Position numbers and translations under genes: made by a program. A stretch of DNA of 64,000 nt from Pseudooceanicola aestuarii (GTDB lineage Bacteria > Pseudomonadota > Alphaproteobacteria > Rhodobacterales > Rhodobacteraceae): assembly GCF_010614805.1 (NCBI RefSeq), contig NZ_JAAFZC010000002.1:496001-560000 (forward strand). The letters run 5' to 3'. Below, one piece after another: positions 1 through 8,345 of this stretch. The first letter of the stretch is position 1. Each line of letters opens with the position of its first letter. Below the pieces are notes generated by a model. It had not been told where the DNA came from, made no database searches, and saw only the letters and a list, made by a program, of their open reading frames with translations.

Positions 1-498
1 TTCACCAACCAGCAAGGTTTGCGTGGCATGTTTGAGCATCACGGCATTTCCAGCGATCAGTGCCGGCGCAACGGTGTTGATCGCTGTCATATAAGGATAA
101 TTCCATGGCGCCACCACGTAGACCACACCCCAGGGTACCCGACGGATATAGCGGCGGAATGACTCGTCTTCGCCCACCACGATATCGGCAAGCGCGTCGG
201 CGGCGATGTCCGCCATATGGCTGCCGCGCTCGTTGAACCCGCCGAATTCCCCGCCGTAACGAACAGGCCGGCCCATCATGCGGGCAAGTTCCGGCACGAT
301 ATCGTCATTCATTGCACCAACGGCGGCGATACCTTGTCGGACCAGATCGATCCGCTCAGCAAGCGGGCGCGCGGCCCATGCCGCCTGGGCCGCGCGCGCG
401 CTGGCCACGGCGGCGCGGGACTCTTCCAGGGGCAGTACGGGCCGGCTGGCAAAAATCGACCCGTCGATGGGAGAAATGCAATTGAGTGTCCTGGTCAT
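1..498 (-). CDS. Aldehyde dehydrogenase, N-terminal part (runs off window)
   Basis: Reading the minus strand from an ATG at 498 gives 166 codons open to the window edge. The product carries the aldehyde dehydrogenase N-terminal fold, with the segment PWNYPY followed by a stretch on parental substrate-pocket residues (INTVAPALIAGNAV) typical of the NAD-binding region. The family oxidises aldehydes to acids with NAD(P)+. The catalytic Cys and Glu would lie beyond the edge. It lies downstream of and collinear with the glutamine-synthetase-like gene at 873-2237, but a 374-bp gap separates them, so it may have its own promoter. By context it could oxidise an aldehyde made from a gamma-glutamylated amine; that is inference. 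Identity of the family is firm, substrate unknown. Confidence 0.88.
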   Translation of the reverse strand, partial: MTRTLNCISPIDGSIFASRPVLPLEESRAAVASARAAQAAWAARPLAERIDLVRQGIAAVGAMNDDIVPELARMMGRPVRYGGEFGGFNERGSHMADIAADALADIVVGEDESFRRYIRRVPWGVVYVVAPWNYPYMTAINTVAPALIAGNAVMLKHATQTLLVGE

Positions 499-872
499 GT
501 CTGTGCCTTCGGTACCTGTCCGGGCGGCGCCCGGGTCAACTCGGAACGGGAACGTCGCGGCGGGCGTTCCCTGGCGGATCAAGCCTGACGCGGTGCGGGC
601 CGCGACCAGGCAGATGTCATTGGCGCGCCCCCCTGTCCAGAGGGTTGCGCACCCCCCGCCGGAAGGCCCCGCCGGTCCTGCCGCGCGGCCGGCAACGGTG
701 CCGCACGCGACAAGGGGGGAATGCGCCAAGGGGTGCGGCCACCGCCGAATGCGCAGATTTCCCGCGCCGCCCTGGCCCAGCCCGGCAGCGCGGGTTTACC
801 GGGCAAGCGCGGGCCCTCAGGCGCCACACCCCGGCGCCAGGCATCGGGCCTGGCGGGCGGAACCGGTGCGGG
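499..872. other. Gene-free gap between GS-like and ALDH genes
   Basis: This 374-bp GC-rich stretch is open in several frames, but none of the translations resembles a protein family and none has a convincing ribosome-binding site. It must hold the leader of the aldehyde dehydrogenase gene; I see no clear promoter or terminator in it. Confidence 0.5.
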
Positions 873-2237
873 TCAGGCCTGTTCGAACCCGCGGGCGATC
901 TCCCAATCCGTGACGGCCTTGTCAAACTCCTCCTGCTCCCAGGTGGCGGCGCGGGTGTAATGGTCGATCACCTCCTCCCCGAAAGCCTGCCGCAGCATGG
1001 CGGAGGTTGTCAGGGTCTGCGTCGCCTCCCGCAGGGTGCCGGGAATTTCGGGCGTGTCGGCGGTTTCGTAGGCGTCACCCCGGGTGGCAGGCTGAAGGTC
1101 AAGCTGATCCTCGATCCCCTTGATACCGGCGGCCAGCAGCGCGGCCTGCGCCAGGTAGGGGTTCATGTCGGATCCGCCGATGCGGCATTCGATGCGCACG
1201 CCCCTGGTCCCGTCTCCGCACAGGCGAAAGGCGGCTGTGCGGTTGTCCACCGACCACACCATGCGTGTGGGGGCAAAGGTGCCTTTGGCGAAACGCTTGT
1301 AGGAATTCACGTAAGGCGCGAGGAACACGGTGTAATCGCGGGCATATTTGATGATCCCGGCGGTAAAGTGCTTCATCACCTGCGACATGCCCAGATCGTC
1401 GGAAGCGTCGAAGAACGCCGCTTCGCCATCCTGCCACAGCGACATGTGCACATGCGAGGAAGACCCCACCATGGAGGATGACCACTTGGGCAGGAAACTT
1501 GCCGCAACCCCTTGGGCCCAGGCGATTTCCTTGGTCGCATGCTTGGCGATCGTGTGGTGATCGGCGCAATCGAGAGCCTCGGCATAGCGGATGTTCAGCT
1601 CCTGCTGGCCCAGCTCTGCCTCGCCCTTGGTGTTTTCCACCGGAATGCCGGCACCGATCAGGTGGTTGCGCAACGGCCGGAGAAAGGGCTCTTCCTTGGT
1701 GGTCTGGAAGAGGTTGTAATCCTCGTTATGGCCATTCAGCGTGACGAGGTTGCGATACCCTTCCTTCTGAAGACTGCGATAATCCTTCTCGAAAACGAAG
1801 AATTCCAGCTCCGTCGCCATCATCGCCTGGTAGCCCATCGCCGCCAGCCGGGCGATCTGACCTTGCAGCATCTGGCGCGGGGAATGGGGCACCGGCGCGT
1901 GGGTGTGGTGGTCCAGCACGTCGCCCAGCACCAGCACCGTGCCCTCCAGCCAGGGCACCCGGCGCAGGGTCGACAGGTCGGGGCGCAGCACGTAATCGCC
2001 GTAGCCCTGCTCCCAGGAGGTGGCCTTGTACCCCTCCGGCGTGGACATCACCAGGTCGGTGGCCAGCAGGTAGTTGCAGCAATGGGTTTCCTTCACCGAA
2101 TGATCGAGGAAGTTGGAGACGTGGAACCGCTTTCCCATCAGGCGGCCCTGCATGTCCACCAACGCGACCAGCACGGTATCGACCTCGCCGCTGGCGGCCA
2201 GTTTCTTCAATTCGTCCAGAGACAGGTTGCCCGGCAT
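873..2237 (-). CDS. Glutamine synthetase family protein (gamma-glutamyl-amine ligase-like)
   Basis: The 454-residue product is a class III/GS-like ATP-dependent ligase. The metal-binding segment ELEFFVF lies near residue 130, SSSHVHMSLW near 260 and the NSYKRF...FAP segment near 310, with the C-terminal RIECRIGGSDMNPY motif. Length fits the PuuA/GlnA3-like branch rather than GlnA, and the N-terminal segment with DMQGRLMGKRF is usual in that branch. Such enzymes join glutamate to an amine (polyamine, ethanolamine or similar). The start has AGG ten bases upstream. It is the distal gene of the TRAP operon and sits before an aldehyde dehydrogenase, which suggests a gamma-glutamylation route for amine breakdown. 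Substrate cannot be read from sequence. Confidence 0.88.
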   Translation of the reverse strand: MPGNLSLDELKKLAASGEVDTVLVALVDMQGRLMGKRFHVSNFLDHSVKETHCCNYLLATDLVMSTPEGYKATSWEQGYGDYVLRPDLSTLRRVPWLEGTVLVLGDVLDHHTHAPVPHSPRQMLQGQIARLAAMGYQAMMATELEFFVFEKDYRSLQKEGYRNLVTLNGHNEDYNLFQTTKEEPFLRPLRNHLIGAGIPVENTKGEAELGQQELNIRYAEALDCADHHTIAKHATKEIAWAQGVAASFLPKWSSSMVGSSSHVHMSLWQDGEAAFFDASDDLGMSQVMKHFTAGIIKYARDYTVFLAPYVNSYKRFAKGTFAPTRMVWSVDNRTAAFRLCGDGTRGVRIECRIGGSDMNPYLAQAALLAAGIKGIEDQLDLQPATRGDAYETADTPEIPGTLREATQTLTTSAMLRQAFGEEVIDHYTRAATWEQEEFDKAVTDWEIARGFEQA

Positions 2238-2270
2238 TGTGCCCTCCCGGTGGTGGCCAAATCTGGGGAT

Positions 2271-2288
2271 GGCCCGGCGATGCGGGCC
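2271..2288 (-). other. Intergenic hairpin between TRAP binding-protein gene and GS-like gene
   Basis: A perfect 6-bp inverted repeat (GGCCCG / CGGGCC, 6-base loop) lies in the 75-bp gap. No T-run follows, so it is more likely an mRNA-stability or processing element than a terminator. Confidence 0.35.
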
Positions 2289-2312
2289 ACCCGGTTCGTG
2301 TTGCGTGGCAGA

Positions 2313-3350
2313 TCACCCGTTGGTGTAGGGCGGGCCTGCGCGATTGATGGTCTGGTTGTAATCGCGGAAGATGTCGACGATCTTCTGGTGGACTTCGCCT
2401 TCCTCGGCGATTTCGTCCCAGAATTTCACTGCCGCCTCTTCGACCTGAGCCCATTCATCGGCCGGAACGGTGCGCAGCGCCAACTTGTCGCCGGTGGCGC
2501 GCAGGCGCGCCTCGCCGCCCCAGTACCACTGGTTGCGATAGGTGTGCCCGGCCTCGATCGCGGCCATGACCAGCGATTGCAGATGCTCCGGCAGTTCCGC
2601 CCAACGTTCCTGGTTGACGAAGAAGGAGCCGATCCAGGCGCCGGAGATGTTGTTGGTCAGGAAGTAGTCGGTGACGTTGGCCCAGCCGACGGTGTAATCC
2701 TCGGTGATGCCGGACCAGGCCATGCCGTCCAGTTCGCCGGTCTGCACGGCGACTTCCGCATCCTCGTAGGGGATGTTCACCGGTACGACGCCGAATTGCG
2801 ACAGGAACCGTCCGGCTGTCGGGAAGGTATAGAGCTTCAGCCCGTCCAGATCGTCGACCGACTTGATTTCCTTGGTGGTGTTGAAGTTACAGGGATCCTG
2901 GCCCGCGGCCGACAACCATTTGACCCCGACCTTGGCGTATTCCTCGTCCCAGATCTCGGCCAGGCCGTATTGGTTGAACAGCACCGGCACGTCCAGGATA
3001 TGCTTGGTCGCAAAGGGGAAATAGCCGCCGAACATGCGCAGCGGCGTGGGGGAAGCCATGGAATCGTCATCGGAATGCACGCCATCGATGGTGCCGCGCT
3101 GCAACGCCTGGAACAGCTCCCCGGTTGGGACGATCTGGTCGGCGTAGAACAATTCGATCTCCAACTGACCGTTGGCGGCCTTGTTGATATAGTCGATGAT
3201 CGGTTTGGTCACCTGTTCGCCCAGGGCCGCGCCGGCATAGGTCTGGAACCGCCACTTGATCGTGTCCTGCGCCTTGACGATGGCCGGGGTGGCCAGCGCC
3301 GCGGGGGCCGCCAGGGCCGCCCCTTTGATAAATCCGCGTCTGGTTGTCAT
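2313..3350 (-). CDS. TRAP transporter solute-binding protein, DctP family
   Basis: The 345-residue protein begins with a twin-arginine-type signal (TTRRGFIKGAALA, then an alanine-rich stretch ending near PAIVKAQ). The DctP fold follows, with the conserved WRFQTYAG beginning and the MAWSGITEDY segment mid-protein. It would capture a carboxylate-type ligand in the periplasm for the permease pair encoded just upstream. I start it at 3350 because AGGAGAG sits eight bases before that ATG; an in-frame ATG at 3449 has no such site and would hide the signal peptide. A hairpin lies between it and the large permease gene, a common way to give more binding protein than permease. Ligand unknown. Confidence 0.9.
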   Translation of the reverse strand: MTTRRGFIKGAALAAPAALATPAIVKAQDTIKWRFQTYAGAALGEQVTKPIIDYINKAANGQLEIELFYADQIVPTGELFQALQRGTIDGVHSDDDSMASPTPLRMFGGYFPFATKHILDVPVLFNQYGLAEIWDEEYAKVGVKWLSAAGQDPCNFNTTKEIKSVDDLDGLKLYTFPTAGRFLSQFGVVPVNIPYEDAEVAVQTGELDGMAWSGITEDYTVGWANVTDYFLTNNISGAWIGSFFVNQERWAELPEHLQSLVMAAIEAGHTYRNQWYWGGEARLRATGDKLALRTVPADEWAQVEEAAVKFWDEIAEEGEVHQKIVDIFRDYNQTINRAGPPYTNG

Positions 3351-3381
3351 CTTACTCTCTCTCCTGTTGGTTGGGGTCTCG

Positions 3382-3398
3382 GGCCGGTTTGTCCGGCC
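3382..3398 (-). other. Hairpin between dctM-like and dctP-like genes
   Basis: GGCCGG / CCGGCC with a 5-base loop lies between the permease stop and the binding-protein start. No T-run follows. A stem here would protect the downstream binding-protein message from decay; this role is inferred from position. Confidence 0.4.
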
Positions 3399-3418
3399 TC
3401 TGTTCGCGATTTCGGAAG

Positions 3419-4747
3419 TCATCTGTTGTAGATCAGGTCGGGCAGCCACAGCGCGATCTGCGGGAAGATCATCACCAGCATCAGCGCCACCACCATGACA
3501 CCGACGAACGGAATGATGGAGACATAGATATCGCGCAGCCCGATTTCCGGCGGCGCCATGGCGCGCATCAGGAACAGGTTATAGCCGAAGGGCGGCGTCA
3601 TGTAGGCGATCTGGCAGGTGATCGTGTAGAGCACGCCATACCACACCAGGTCAAAGCCAAGTTCGCCCACCAGCGGCACGTAAAGTGGCGCGACGATGAC
3701 CAGCATGGCCGTATCATCCAGAAATGTGCCCATCACCAGGAACGACAGCTGCATCAGGATCAGGATCACCCAGGGGTTCAGGCCCAGCCGCTCGGTAAAC
3801 AGATTCTCGATCGCCTTCACCGCGCCCAGCCCGTCGAACACCGCGCCAAAGGCCAGCGCCGCCAGGATGATCCACATGAACATGCAAGTGATGCCCAGGG
3901 TCTGGCGCAGGCAGGTTTCGAACACCTGTCGCGTCATCCGCCCCTTCAGCACCGCCGCCAGGAAGGCCGCCAAGGCCCCCACTGCGGAGCTTTCCACCAG
4001 CGACGTCCAGCCCTTGACGAAAGGGACCATCATCACCGCGAAGATCACCAGCGGCAGGATGCCGGCGCGCAGCAGGCGCATCTTCTCGGCACGGGTGTAT
4101 TGGGCCAACTCCTCTTGCGGGAGGGCCGGGCCCAGCGCCGGGTTCATCCGACAGCGCAGCGCGATGTAGATGATGAACAGCACGGCCATCATCAGCCCCG
4201 GCACCGCACCGGCCAGCCAAAGCTGCCCCACCGGCTGCCGCGCGATCATCGCATAAAGGACCAGCACCACCGAGGGCGGCACCAGGATCCCCAGGGACGA
4301 CCCCGCCTGGATCACCCCGGTCACCATGATCTTGTCGTAATTGCGTTTCAGCAGTTCGGGCAGCGCGATGGTGGCCCCGATGGCCATGCCCGCCACCGAC
4401 AGCCCGTTCATCGCCGAGATCAGGACCATCAGCCCGATGGTGCCGATCGCCAGCCCGCCGGACAGCCCGCCCATCCAGACATGGAACATCTTGTAAAGAT
4501 CGTCGGCAATCTTGGACTCCGACATCACGTAGCCCATGAAGATGAACATCGGCAGGGTCAGCAGCGGGTACCAGCGCATCAGCTTGATCGCGGCGGAAAA
4601 CCCGATGTCGTAGCCACCCCTGTCTCCCCACAGCAGAACCGCCGCGATCACCGCGACAAAACCGATGGCGCCGAACACCCGTTGCCCCGTGAACAGCATC
4701 ACCATCATGGTGGAGAACATCAGGATCGCGATCAGTTCATAGGGCAT
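3419..4747 (-). CDS. TRAP transporter large permease subunit, DctM family
   Basis: A 442-residue, very hydrophobic protein of about a dozen membrane segments, normal length for DctM. The family's glycine/proline-rich loops are visible (VIQAGSSLGILVPPSVVL in the first half, and MTPPFGYNLFLMRAMAP near the C-terminus). It carries the substrate and couples uptake to sodium ions together with the small subunit. Its start overlaps the end of the small-subunit gene by 11 bp, indicating translational coupling. The order amidohydrolase - small permease - large permease - binding protein - GS-like ligase is collinear and almost gapless. Confidence 0.95.
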   Translation of the reverse strand: MPYELIAILMFSTMMVMLFTGQRVFGAIGFVAVIAAVLLWGDRGGYDIGFSAAIKLMRWYPLLTLPMFIFMGYVMSESKIADDLYKMFHVWMGGLSGGLAIGTIGLMVLISAMNGLSVAGMAIGATIALPELLKRNYDKIMVTGVIQAGSSLGILVPPSVVLVLYAMIARQPVGQLWLAGAVPGLMMAVLFIIYIALRCRMNPALGPALPQEELAQYTRAEKMRLLRAGILPLVIFAVMMVPFVKGWTSLVESSAVGALAAFLAAVLKGRMTRQVFETCLRQTLGITCMFMWIILAALAFGAVFDGLGAVKAIENLFTERLGLNPWVILILMQLSFLVMGTFLDDTAMLVIVAPLYVPLVGELGFDLVWYGVLYTITCQIAYMTPPFGYNLFLMRAMAPPEIGLRDIYVSIIPFVGVMVVALMLVMIFPQIALWLPDLIYNR

Positions 4748-5282
4748 CGCCGGGCTCCTGCTGGGTGTCGTCGCGACGCGGTGCGCCGGTTTTCAGGAAC
4801 AGGATATCCTTGGCCAGCTCGCTCAGCGCCTGAAGCAGCATCAGGAAGATCCCGATGCACATCACCACCTTGATCGGCCAGATATAGGGGCGCCAGACAG
4901 AGGGGCTGCGCTCACCGCCGTATTTGAAGGCATAATTCGTCGACTCGATCCCGCCCCACAGCAGAATTCCCAGGTAGACCAGCAGGAAGGCCACGGTGAA
5001 GCAATCGAACCAGGCCTTCTTGCGCGGTGTGAATTCGCCGTAGAACAGGTCCATCCGCACGTTGGCCCCCATCTGCATCGCGTAGGGGCCGCCCAGGATG
5101 TAATAGCCCACCATGATGAACTGCGCCATTTCCAGCGTCCACATGGAGGGGGAGAACGCCACCTTGGAGATCGTGGACCACATCAGCACGCCCATCAGGA
5201 CGAAAATGCCGAACATCATCAACCGGCCCAGCCGATAGTTGAACCGGTCCACCACCTGGGAAAAGCGGCGCAGCGCGTTCAT
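4737..5282 (-). CDS. TRAP transporter small permease subunit, DctQ family
   Basis: The 181-residue protein has four predicted membrane helices (residues about 22-42, 60-80, 98-118, 140-162), the DctQ layout, with the usual MGANVRMDLFY motif on a loop. It partners the large permease. Its ATG overlaps the stop of the amidohydrolase gene by 4 bp (ATGA), so the enzyme and transporter are translationally coupled and probably act on one compound. Confidence 0.92.
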   Translation of the reverse strand: MNALRRFSQVVDRFNYRLGRLMMFGIFVLMGVLMWSTISKVAFSPSMWTLEMAQFIMVGYYILGGPYAMQMGANVRMDLFYGEFTPRKKAWFDCFTVAFLLVYLGILLWGGIESTNYAFKYGGERSPSVWRPYIWPIKVVMCIGIFLMLLQALSELAKDILFLKTGAPRRDDTQQEPGDAL

Positions 5283-6097
5283 CGCGCCGACTCCGCCCGG
5301 TCCGCTGCGTCCAGTTCCGCCAGCGCCTCGGTCAGGACCCCATGCAGATGCGTTGCCATGGCCCGTGCGCTCTGCAGGGTGTCGATCAGGTCGTTGCGCA
5401 CCTCCACCATCACCGCGGGCAGGCCACGCGCCTCGCCATGGCGGCGTAGCGTATAGGTCACGCCATCGCTGGCCGCATAGGGTTCGTTCAGGGCACAGCG
5501 GTACCGGCCGCGCGCCGCTTCGACCGCCAGCGCAGCGCAGGCCAGCGCAGCGTCGGAATGATAGAGGTAGCCGATTTCCACTGCGCGGCGCGCGCCGTTG
5601 TAGATCGGGGTAAAACTGTGCAGCGTGATCAAGGCCGAGGGCGCGGCGCGGTCGATCACCTCGGTCAGGGCGTCGTGAAACGGTGTGTGCACCCGGTCAA
5701 ACCGCGCGCGGCGCTGCGTCTGCGACAGGTCGCGATTGCCGGGAACCTCGTGCACCTCGCTGCGGGCGGGGATGCAATCGGCGGCTTCCAGCGGGCGGTT
5801 CAGGTCATAAACCAGCCGCGACAGGCGCCCCGCCACCAGCGGGGCATTCATCAACCGCGCCAGTTCAACCGCCATGTCCCGCGCCCCGATATCCCAGGCC
5901 GCATGCGACGTTCTGGCGGCAGCTTCCAATCCAAGCCCCTGCAAATCCGTCGGAATTTCGGCACCCGCATGTTCGCATACCAAAACGGCGCCACCCTGCC
6001 CCGTGCCACCCGCGATCTCTGTCGATGTCCAGCCGTCTGGCGTCACGTCGTCACCCGTTCCTTTCGGTGTCATCATCACTACAGGTTTTTGTGGCAT
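5279..6097 (-). CDS. N-formylglutamate amidohydrolase family protein
   Basis: The 272-residue product shows the family's opening CEHAG motif near residue 42, AAWDIGARDMA near 67, RLVYDLNRP near 95 and the HSFTP segment near 160. The family is best known for HutG, which hydrolyses N-formylglutamate to formate and glutamate, but many members of unproved substrate occur beside GS-like ligases and transporters, as here. No hut genes are near, so histidine breakdown is not supported. It is the first gene of the minus-strand operon. An ATG at 6073-6075 or the next codon could be the true start, since a TTGACA on this strand overlaps the region around the first ATG. Confidence 0.82.
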   Translation of the reverse strand: MPQKPVVMMTPKGTGDDVTPDGWTSTEIAGGTGQGGAVLVCEHAGAEIPTDLQGLGLEAAARTSHAAWDIGARDMAVELARLMNAPLVAGRLSRLVYDLNRPLEAADCIPARSEVHEVPGNRDLSQTQRRARFDRVHTPFHDALTEVIDRAAPSALITLHSFTPIYNGARRAVEIGYLYHSDAALACAALAVEAARGRYRCALNEPYAASDGVTYTLRRHGEARGLPAVMVEVRNDLIDTLQSARAMATHLHGVLTEALAELDAADRAESAR

Positions 6098-6160
6098 GTC
6101 AAGTTTGTTTCTGTAATCTTTAGTTCATCACCGCCGGGTTTGTAGCAAAAGGAACGTTTC

Positions 6161-7027
6161 GTGGACGACACCCCCCTGATCCGGGATCTTTTGCGCGAAC
6201 GGCAGGCCGAGCTGACCGCCGCCGAACGCAAGCTCAGTGCCGTGTTGCTGGACGATTCACTTGTGGCCGGGCTGCAATCCATCACCCGACTGGCGGAGAA
6301 TGCGCAGGTCTCCACCCCGACGATCATCCGACTGGCGCGCAAATTGGGGTTCGACGGCTATTCCGCTCTGCAAAACGCCATCCGCGAGGAGGTCGCCGCC
6401 CGGATGAAGCAACCGCTGGCCAAGCTGGAGACAGGGCGCCCCGACGCGCCCCGTGATCACATCGTCTCCCGTTTCGTGGAGGCGGTCTCGGAGAACATCA
6501 ACCGCACGCTGGACCGGCTGGACCTGGACGAATTCGACCGCGCCGCCGGGCTGCTGTCCGACCCCGACCGGCGGCTTTACCTGCTGGGCGGGCGGATCAC
6601 CCGGTCCAACGCGCATTACTTCTTCAACCATTTGCAGATCATCCGGCCACAGGTGTTCCTGCTCGACAGCTCCCCCTCCGTCTGGCCGCAATCGCTGCTG
6701 GACATGGATCACCGCGCCACGCTGGTGGTGTTCGACATCCGCCGCTACGAGAAGGAGCTGGAAAAGCTCGCCCGGCTGGCGGTGGCGCAGGGGGTGGATA
6801 TCGTTCTGTTCACCGACGCCTGGGGATCGCCCATCGAACGCCACGCCACCTGTACCTTTCGCGCTATGGTGGAGGTCCCTTCCAGTTGGGACAGCACCCT
6901 TGCGATCAACCTGATGGTGGAGGCGCTGGTCGCCGAGGTGCAAAGCCGCAGCAGCGCGTCCAGCGCCGAACGGATCGACGCGCTGGAGCAGATGATCGGG
7001 GAATCGCGGATCTTTCGCGGCAATTGA
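6161..7027 (+). CDS. MurR/RpiR family transcriptional regulator
   Basis: A 288-residue regulator with an N-terminal helix-turn-helix (ITRLAENAQVSTPTIIRLAR near residues 44-63, the family's recognition helix) and a C-terminal SIS domain (about 115-260) that normally binds a phosphosugar or other small effector. It begins with GTG preceded by AAAGGAA. It is divergent from the amidohydrolase/TRAP operon across 63 bp, so it most likely controls that operon and itself. The short gap is AT-richer than its surroundings. The effector is not predictable. Confidence 0.92.
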   Translation: MDDTPLIRDLLRERQAELTAAERKLSAVLLDDSLVAGLQSITRLAENAQVSTPTIIRLARKLGFDGYSALQNAIREEVAARMKQPLAKLETGRPDAPRDHIVSRFVEAVSENINRTLDRLDLDEFDRAAGLLSDPDRRLYLLGGRITRSNAHYFFNHLQIIRPQVFLLDSSPSVWPQSLLDMDHRATLVVFDIRRYEKELEKLARLAVAQGVDIVLFTDAWGSPIERHATCTFRAMVEVPSSWDSTLAINLMVEALVAEVQSRSSASSAERIDALEQMIGESRIFRGN

Positions 7028-7091
7028 TCAAGGCCCCCTTTCCCGCGCTCCCCCGCGCGGCCATGGTGGGTCACCCAACCCGGAGGTGCCG

Positions 7092-8345
7092 GTGAAGATC
7101 GTCCAGTTCGGCCTGTGCCATTCCCCCAACCTTGGCGACGGGATCATAGCCGATTGCCTCGCCCACGGGCTGCGCGAACTGCATCCCGGCGCGCAGGTGC
7201 TGTGCATCGACCTGGCCGGGCGCCGGCACCGGGGTGCGGTGACCATCGCGCATCGCGCTGCGCTGCTGGCGATGCTGGACCGGTTGCCCCGATCGCTGCG
7301 CCAGCCCCTTGCCCGGTGGAAGCTGAATCGCGTCATCGACGGCGTGGCCGAGGAATGGCGCGCCGCGCTGGCCGGGGCCGACCTTGCGTTGATCGGCGGC
7401 GGGCAGATCCTGTCGGATGCCAATCTGAACTTCCCTGTCAAGCTGGCCCGCGCCGCCGCGCTGATCGCGCAGGCCGGTGTGCCGTCGGTGATCCATGGCG
7501 CTGGCGCATCGGCCAATTGGTCGCGCGCGGGCACGGCGCTGTTCGCCGGGATGCTGCGCTGTGACCTGCGGCGGGTGGGGCTGCGCGATGCCGGGTCCAT
7601 GGCCGCCTGGACCGCGCAGATGCCGAACGCGCCTGCCCCCGTGCTCTGCCCCGATCCGGGCCTGTTGGCTGCGGAATGCTACGGTCTGCCCGACAGCCCC
7701 CCCGACTGCGCCCCCGACGGCACGGCTGGCCGGCGCTCTGGCGGGATCGGGCTGTGCGTCACCGATTTCGCCCTGCTGCGCCACCATGCCGACAGCCCTG
7801 TCACCGGCCAGCGCACGGGGGCAGAGCCGTTCTACGCCGGGGTCGTCGATGCCGCGCTGGATTTGGGCCACCGCGTGACCCTGTTCAGCAATGGCGCGGC
7901 CGAGGATACCGCCCTGCTGACCCGCGTCGCGGCGCTTCCCGGACTGGCAGGGCCATTGCGCGACGGGCGCCTGGCCGTGCCGAACCAACCCACGACGCCC
8001 CGCGCACTGGCCCATCTGATCGCCCGCTGTGACGCGGTGGTGGCGCATCGTCTGCATGCCTGCATCGTGGCGCATTCCTACGGCTTGCCCGTCCTCGGCC
8101 TGAGCTGGGACAAGAAGCTGGCGGGATTCCTGGACCAGGCGGGCGCGGGCGATCATCTGGTGACGGAGGCCGGCGCCACCGGCGCCAGCATTGCCCCCCG
8201 GCTGGAGGCCGCCTTGCGCACGCGCCCCGACCCCGCCCCCCTGGCCAACGCCGCCCGCACCGCGCTGGCCGCTACGCTGGCCCAGGTCGGCGCCGGGCCT
8301 GCGCCCTTCAGGACAGGGACAGAACCGTCAGCCGGAATTCCGTGA
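7092..8345 (+). CDS. Polysaccharide pyruvyl transferase family protein
   Basis: The 417-residue protein opens with a nucleotide-fold start (MKIVQFG, then NLGDGIIADCL), the signature of polysaccharide pyruvyl transferases of the CsaB/WcaK type. It ends its catalytic domain with HRLHACIVAHSYGLPVLGLSWDKK, the conserved C-terminal motif. These enzymes put a pyruvate ketal on a sugar from phosphoenolpyruvate. GGAGG lies six bases before GTG at 7092; an in-frame GTG at 7086 overlaps that site and is less likely. Its 3' end overlaps the convergent glycoside hydrolase gene by 38 bp. It opens the exopolysaccharide locus. Confidence 0.85.
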   Translation: MKIVQFGLCHSPNLGDGIIADCLAHGLRELHPGAQVLCIDLAGRRHRGAVTIAHRAALLAMLDRLPRSLRQPLARWKLNRVIDGVAEEWRAALAGADLALIGGGQILSDANLNFPVKLARAAALIAQAGVPSVIHGAGASANWSRAGTALFAGMLRCDLRRVGLRDAGSMAAWTAQMPNAPAPVLCPDPGLLAAECYGLPDSPPDCAPDGTAGRRSGGIGLCVTDFALLRHHADSPVTGQRTGAEPFYAGVVDAALDLGHRVTLFSNGAAEDTALLTRVAALPGLAGPLRDGRLAVPNQPTTPRALAHLIARCDAVVAHRLHACIVAHSYGLPVLGLSWDKKLAGFLDQAGAGDHLVTEAGATGASIAPRLEAALRTRPDPAPLANAARTALAATLAQVGAGPAPFRTGTEPSAGIP

